In this document: positions 59,311 to 64,000 of the stretch, one piece after another
Layout of the letters: every line of letters begins with the position of its first letter
How positions within the stretch are numbered: the first letter of the stretch is position 1
NCBI GenBank assembly: GCA_009731375.1
Contig: BJOX01000032.1
Span: forward strand, 426,962-490,961
Direction: 5' to 3'
Source: Paulinella micropora
Lineage: Eukaryota; Cercozoa; Imbricatea; Euglyphida
DNA: 64,000 bases
Made by a program: the position numbers and the translations under genes
The notes under the pieces: model-generated
The model's input: only the letters and a program-made list of their open reading frames with translations
Databases searched by the model: none
Told to the model about the DNA's origin: nothing

Positions 59311-60872
59311 GTGTACGCCAATCTATACATCCCAGAGCCGGATGACAAGCCCCCCGACCCATGGGAGGACTTTGGAGAACTCGCGGCCAAGAGGGAAGCT
59401 CAGATCTTACTCCTGAAGCATCAGGAAGACTCGTGGCATGGCTTCGACCAGCCGGGTCAACTGACCAAGGGGGTCCACGAATACGTACGGGTCAAAACGA
59501 GCCTGGTATATCATGCTTCCAAAAGGCTGACGGAGGATGATGACGTCATGTCAAAGCTGAAGCAATGGTACCAAGGCACAGATCCGATACAACCGGAAAG
59601 CTTAACAGCGGTGCCCAAAATACTATCCGACCGCCTCGACCGGGGCGAAGACATCACCATTATCCTTCCAATTCATCCCACCGTCATGTGGTGGAGAGAT
59701 GTTTTGGATCGCGTGATCGATGACCCTATTCCAATACCTAGCCGACAGTCCAAACCCCTTATGGCCTTTCGCTTGGGGTCCGTTAAGGACGGGTTAGCAT
59801 GCCGTACCAAGCTCATGACCCGCAAGGTCGATGACTTAAGGGAAGCGGCATTTCAAATCTTCCCCGGCTTCTACCATAAGTCCGCGGCGAAACAATATGC
59901 CGAAATGATCACCGATCTACAGGAGTTTGCCTCTTGGGACACTCAATCCTCCACGCGATACCCTGGACGGGATGCGAAGGACGAGGTTGAAGACCCGGAC
60001 TCCATACTTGAGTACCCGGATGACCCACGGGACCAAAAACCCGTCGAGGACATCATGGACGAGGTCATGGCGCGACAACAGGGGTCGCCAGACTTTGTCC
60101 GGGACCTCAAGGCCCAATTCCTGAAGAACAAAAAGCTGTTCGGCCCACTTGTCGCTGGCGGGGTGACCCATGCTGCCGCCAGGATAGAACGACAAGTCGG
60201 ACAGACTATGCCTCGCCTCAAAGGATCACGCCTCAGTTACAAAGAGGAACAGATCTGCGAGGAAATGGTGCAGGACATATTAGCCAAGCGATTGATCGAG
60301 CCATCGTGGTCGGAATTCCGATCGCCGGTCAGACTGGCCCCAAAGCCGGATGGCAAACAGCGCTTGTGTATCAACTACACCAGGCTGAACAAGATCATTA
60401 AGAGCGTCGAGGCCCCTATCCCTCGTATGCGAGATGGTCTTAACAAGCTTCGGCATGCCAAATTCTTTACCAAACTCGACCTAAAGAACGGTTTCTGGAA
60501 TATACCGCTCGAGGCGGAAAGCCGTCCGTTGACTGCCTTCGCTGTCGGGGGGAGACTGTACTAATGGACAGTCCTCCCGATGGGACTGAAGACGGCCCCG
60601 GCAATATTTCAGGACTGTATGAACCAGGCTCTATCGGACCCGAAATATGGGGACGCCCACTTCATAGAGACCTACGGCCATACAAACCTATACAGCTTCT
60701 GTTATATCGACGACATTGTCATTTACTCCAATACGGAGGCGGAACACCTGGCTCATGTGTCAGATGTGTTGCGCCGCTTGGAGGCCTTCGGCCCGAAGCT
60801 GAACCTAGAGAAGTGCTCGTTCGCAAACGATCACATCGACTATCTAGGATACAGGGTACAGGGGGCGAGATA
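59311..60872 (+). pseudogene. Gypsy reverse transcriptase (TAA at 60562)
   Basis: A long N-terminal extension (59311-60180) precedes RT proper: IEPSWSEFRSPVRLAPKPDG, RLCINYTRLNKI, FFTKLDLKNGFWNIPLE (catalytic Asp), TAFAVGGRLY, then TAA where G-x-Y-E-W normally has Glu, then WTVLPMGLKTAPAIFQDCMN and SFCYIDDIVIYS, an intact Y-I-D-D box. HIDYLGYRVQGAR ends at a TAG where the family continues G-I-x-x-D-P-x-K. The single-codon stop (GAA to TAA type) is the only lesion within the palm. Confidence 0.93.
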
Positions 60873-62040
60873 GTGCTAAAGCCGGGGAAGCGGGACGCCA
60901 TTCGTTCTCTCCCGCGCCCTAACACACGCACAGCACTACACTCTTTCCTCTGTATGGCACAAGTCTATTCCGAATTTATTCCCAACTTCCAAGACTTCGT
61001 CAAACCTCTGCGGGATTTCTGCCTTAAAGGTGACCCGTATGGGGAGTGGCCACCCGCGGCCGAAGAGACGTATAACAAGTTGAAGGAAGCTTTAACAAGA
61101 GACCCTCTTACAGAGGGCGGGTCAGTCCTAATTCTACCCGATTTCGAAAAGCGCTTTGCACTCGCTACTGACGCATCCAAATATGCAGTCGGGGCGGTAT
61201 TACAGCAATACGACTCCGCCCACAAGCAACTCCGGCCAATCATGTTGGTCAGCAAAAAGCTGACCCGCGAACAGGAACTACTGCACACGGCAACGCGAAG
61301 CGTTGGCGATAGTGTGGGTGTTCCGCCGGCTGCGAGAGTACTTGTGGGGCGCACCGAATATACTAGTCCAAACCGACCATGCCGACCTGAGGTGGCTCAT
61401 GGACAAGGAACATACGGGCCGACTAGCGAGATGGCAGTCGGAATTACCCTTGTATGATTTCACCATTGAGTACATCAAAGGCAAGGAAGACACGGTCCCG
61501 GACAGCCTTTCCCGAATGCCGAGAGTCAAAGGCTCCATCGGGGACGGACTTGACCGGTTCGCTATGCACACACCAACGGCATGCCTTGTCGGGTGGACTG
61601 GCAACGATGACTGGTTGGCCAGCGAACACACGCCGGGGTTCACAGACACACTGCCAACGGGTATGGCATATATAGCCACCAGCGCCATTAGCTGGCAACC
61701 GGGATATAAGACGGATACCCAAGAGCAGCTGCTGGAAAACCTCAAGTCTATCCGCCGCGTATGCTGCGCTAAGCACGATGCGGAATATTGGCGGGATCTC
61801 CTTGAGGAGATTGATACGCAGTCAGACATCCTCAGCGAAGGGGATATACGGGAGGGCCAGACCCACGAACATGAACACTCCATGAACGCGTTCTTTCCAA
61901 TAAGAATCAGTCGTTCTGGGTGCCGAAGAATGTTCACCCGTCTAGGTCTGCTACCATCGCAGCCGCGACCCAAACGCAACATACCCAGGATCACATTGGC
62001 CTGGTCACCAGCGCCCTACAGCTGGATGACATGGACATGA
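60873..62040 (+). pseudogene. Gypsy RNase H and connector
   Basis: KRDAIRSLPRPNTRTALHSF, then FALATDASKYAVGAVLQQYD (first Asp) and PIMLVSKKLTREQELLHT (Glu). After a frame change near 61300, AIVWVFRRLREYLWG, ILVQTDHADLRWLMD (Asp), LPLYDFTIEYIKGKEDTVPD plus SLSRMP. The following ~180 codons (DIREGQTHEHEHSMNAFF etc.) carry no motif I recognise and lead toward the integrase. Confidence 0.9.
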
Positions 62041-63476
62041 CCTTGGCCAGCCCTGCGGTTTTTAGTCAGTTAGCCAGGGATTCGAAGGAATGGGGCCCCT
62101 TTATATCTCACGCCATGGATGCCCAAAAGCATCCCGAGACAAGGGAGATCCACCTTCAGAAGAAGACCATGGCATGGCACGATGACCTCCTAGGCTACAA
62201 GGGGTCCGGAGCAAGTGGGAAAAGACGCCGTCCAAATGGACGCTGTGGGTCCCTCCACAGCTTCAAAAGGCTATCTTAACCGCTACCCATCGCTCCGCCT
62301 TAAACTCCCACCTAGGAAGGGACAAAATGTCGTGGTTCATTTGACTGAAATTTTGGTGGTATGGCATGCAAAAGGCCATATCCGAAACAGTGGATACGTG
62401 TGAACACTGCAAGCAAATCAAATCTCCGCACCCAAACTCTCAGAGGGGCCTGTACGGCGAATACAAGCTTACAGAAGACCTCTTTGAGACCTTACACATA
62501 GACTTCGTGGGCCCACTACCACGAGCAGAACAGCATAACTACCGGTACATCCTGACCGCCATCGACCGCTTTTCGAACTACGTGTTCGCGGCTCCGGTCA
62601 AGGAGAAGGACGCAGCATTGACATGCGAGGCTTGATCGATCACGTCTTTCGGTACACGGGAGTACCCAAGAATGTATACAGCGATAGGGCTCAGAGTTCA
62701 CCAATGAGCTCTCAGCACAGCTGTCTACGGCGTGGGGATTCAAATGGCAGTATGTCACGGCATACTCGCCAGAGAGCAAGGGCAAGATAGAAAGGGTCCA
62801 TAGGCCACTCAAAGCCGCCCTCCAACAATACTGTCGTGATGACCAACACATCTGGCATAAGGCACTTCCGTCCTTTGTGTTCTCAATGAACAACACGGGC
62901 TCGAAGGCGTTGGGTGGGAAGACCACTGGCGCCTCCCCAAATTTGCTCGTGTACGGCCGTCATTTACGTATTCCGGAAGATATGGTGCTCCCGCACCGCC
63001 CGGAAGGCGGATTCCTAGAACACGAAGAGCTCTTTGCATGTCGCCTAAGGGTGATGGCGGAAGCTCGACATTATGTGGCCAAGGCCCGAGAGGCTGAAGA
63101 GGCCAGCCGCCAAAACCAGAACACACCATCCAAGGTCAAGTATGAGTCGGGGGAGTACCATGCGGGGGACCTAGTATTCCTATACGTCTCGCAGGTCCCC
63201 AACTTGGTCAGTGTGAAGCTCTTCCCTATGTGGCAGGGACCCTACACCGTGTTGGAACAGGTAGGGGCTCTGAGCTACCGCATACAGGGTAAAGGCAAGA
63301 CACTAGTGGTCCACGTCCGACGCTTAATGCGCTTTAACCCCTTGCTTGACAGAAACGAGACAATGGCGGATGCTATCCAAACGCTGAACGTAAGCTTGCG
63401 TGCCCCGCCTAAGCGCCGTGACAAGACGGCCGAGGCGAAGAATAATCCCGATCAGCCGATCCCGGCCGGAGGATAA
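62041..63476 (+). pseudogene. Gypsy integrase with GPY/F module (frameshifted)
   Basis: The zinc region is in pieces: AILTATHRSALNSHLGRDKM (two His) and VDTCEHCKQIKSPHP (C-x2-C), with frame changes near 62220 and 62340. Core: FETLHIDFVGPLPRA (first Asp), ILTAIDRFSNYVFA, VPKNVYSDR (second Asp), a one-base shift near 62690, then VTAYSPESKGKIERVHRPLK (Glu). C-terminus: YHAGDLVFLYVSQVPN and FPMWQGPYTVLEQVGALSYR, the GPY/F motif, ending near 63476. All three catalytic acids are visible across the shifts. Confidence 0.92.
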
Positions 63477-64000
63477 CGCAGCATCAGCGCCCAGCCAAGA
63501 GGGTATGGACGTCGACCAAGATGACAGATCCTCCCCGGCAGTCATAGCTCCGCGGCCGGATATCCATCCGCAGACCGAACAGGAGGAAAAGGCGGACATC
63601 GCCCCTCAGCGCCCACCGGGTGAGTCCAAGCTGAAGAAAGGCGAAGACGTTAAGGCCATCCATTGGCACGTGGGTAAGATATATATCCTCCGTCCACCGA
63701 CGGCCACGTAGGCGACGATTGCCTAAACGACTTCTTCCTAATGAAAGTCAAGGAATGGGAACCGAAGGTCCGCGCCACCAGGGCGAACAAAGCGACCTCG
63801 GCCGAACCGCCCATCCTACAGTTCTATCGGTCACTCCAAGACCTCGACGATCCTGAATGCCGAGTCTTCTGCCCGGTGTATCGGGACGGGAAAAACGTTG
63901 AGACGTTTTGGAAGGGCATTACCGATAAATCGCCCGGATACAAGCCCTGGCAGATCCAAGTATGGCCGCGCATGGTGCTAGATTACCCATTCGACCTCCA
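63400..64000 (+). other. Gypsy 3' extra coding segment, cut by the window end
   Basis: After the integrase, frames give PSQEGMDVDQDDRSSPAVIA, VKAIHWHVGKIYILRPPTA, then in another frame NDFFLMKVKEWEPKVRATRA, ILQFYRSLQDLDDPECRVFC and VETFWKGITDKSPGYKPWQI. Ordinary coding composition, but no family recognised. It could be a post-integrase domain or a separate 3' ORF. Confidence 0.4.

Larger units (their letters stand above)
58952..64000 (+). mobile_element. Ty3/Gypsy retrotransposon, 5' truncated, continues past the window
   Basis: Protease end, RT, RNase H and integrase follow in the Gypsy order (integrase last), plus an extra 3' ORF. The left part (gag, 5' LTR) is missing at the gap 58942-58951, where Copia-4 begins. 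Frames are interrupted several times. No LTR was seen. Confidence 0.93.

Noticed and set aside
1-64000. tRNA or rRNA genes
   Set aside because: No cloverleaf with intact acceptor and T-arm or rRNA core motif was noticed; the tRNA-Met-like 12-mers are primer sites.

Overview
This is a nuclear genome fragment of a eukaryote. It has spliceosomal introns, nested LTR, tyrosine-recombinase and DNA transposons, long microsatellites and scaffold gaps. There is one recognisable host gene, at about 2.5-8.8 kb. It encodes tryptophan-biosynthesis domains in the order TrpA-TrpF-TrpB-TrpD-TrpC on what reads as a single spliced polypeptide: every enzyme from anthranilate to tryptophan, without anthranilate synthase. 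A Trp-prototrophic protist, probably an alga or algal relative, fits. The species cannot be named from the sequence.

Layout: 1-2.5 kb is AT-rich DNA and microsatellites with a 210-base gap. 2.5-8.8 kb is the trp fusion gene. 8.8-11 kb is intergenic with a diverged internal duplication. 11-17 kb holds two Copia-like, gag-only remnants, each with a Cys/His finger ORF. 17.79-25.6 kb is a decayed Copia element with both LTRs (Copia-2). 25.6-28.1 kb is non-coding, with a 219-bp direct repeat. 28.1-42.6 kb is a minus-strand tyrosine-recombinase (DIRS/Ngaro-like) retrotransposon, split inside its purine-rich gag/linker tract by a second Copia element with both LTRs (Copia-3, 33.1-41.5 kb). 42.7-58.9 kb is a minus-strand Copia element (Copia-4) whose reverse transcriptase is interrupted by an ~11-kb DNA transposon (44152-55191) with ~540-bp terminal inverted repeats and a 4-bp ATAA target duplication. 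58.95-64 kb is a plus-strand Ty3/Gypsy element that runs off the window.

The strongest candidates for new biology are: (1) the pentafunctional Trp fusion with a hydrophobic C-terminal tail; (2) the ~11-kb TIR transposon, whose gene joins a SET-domain module to an RNase H-like transposase core and then to RG-rich and RanBP2-type zinc-finger segments, now broken by an inversion or misassembly next to an array of palindromic small elements; (3) an extra domain with a MYND zinc finger carried by three different Copia elements; and (4) an RTDD/RTDE box replacing YVDD in two of those reverse transcriptases.

Most transposon ORFs carry frameshifts or stops, so they are remnants or the assembly is error-prone. 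Several 10-N gaps are flanked by unmerged overlapping sequence. All domain names come from reading motifs by eye; no database search was run.
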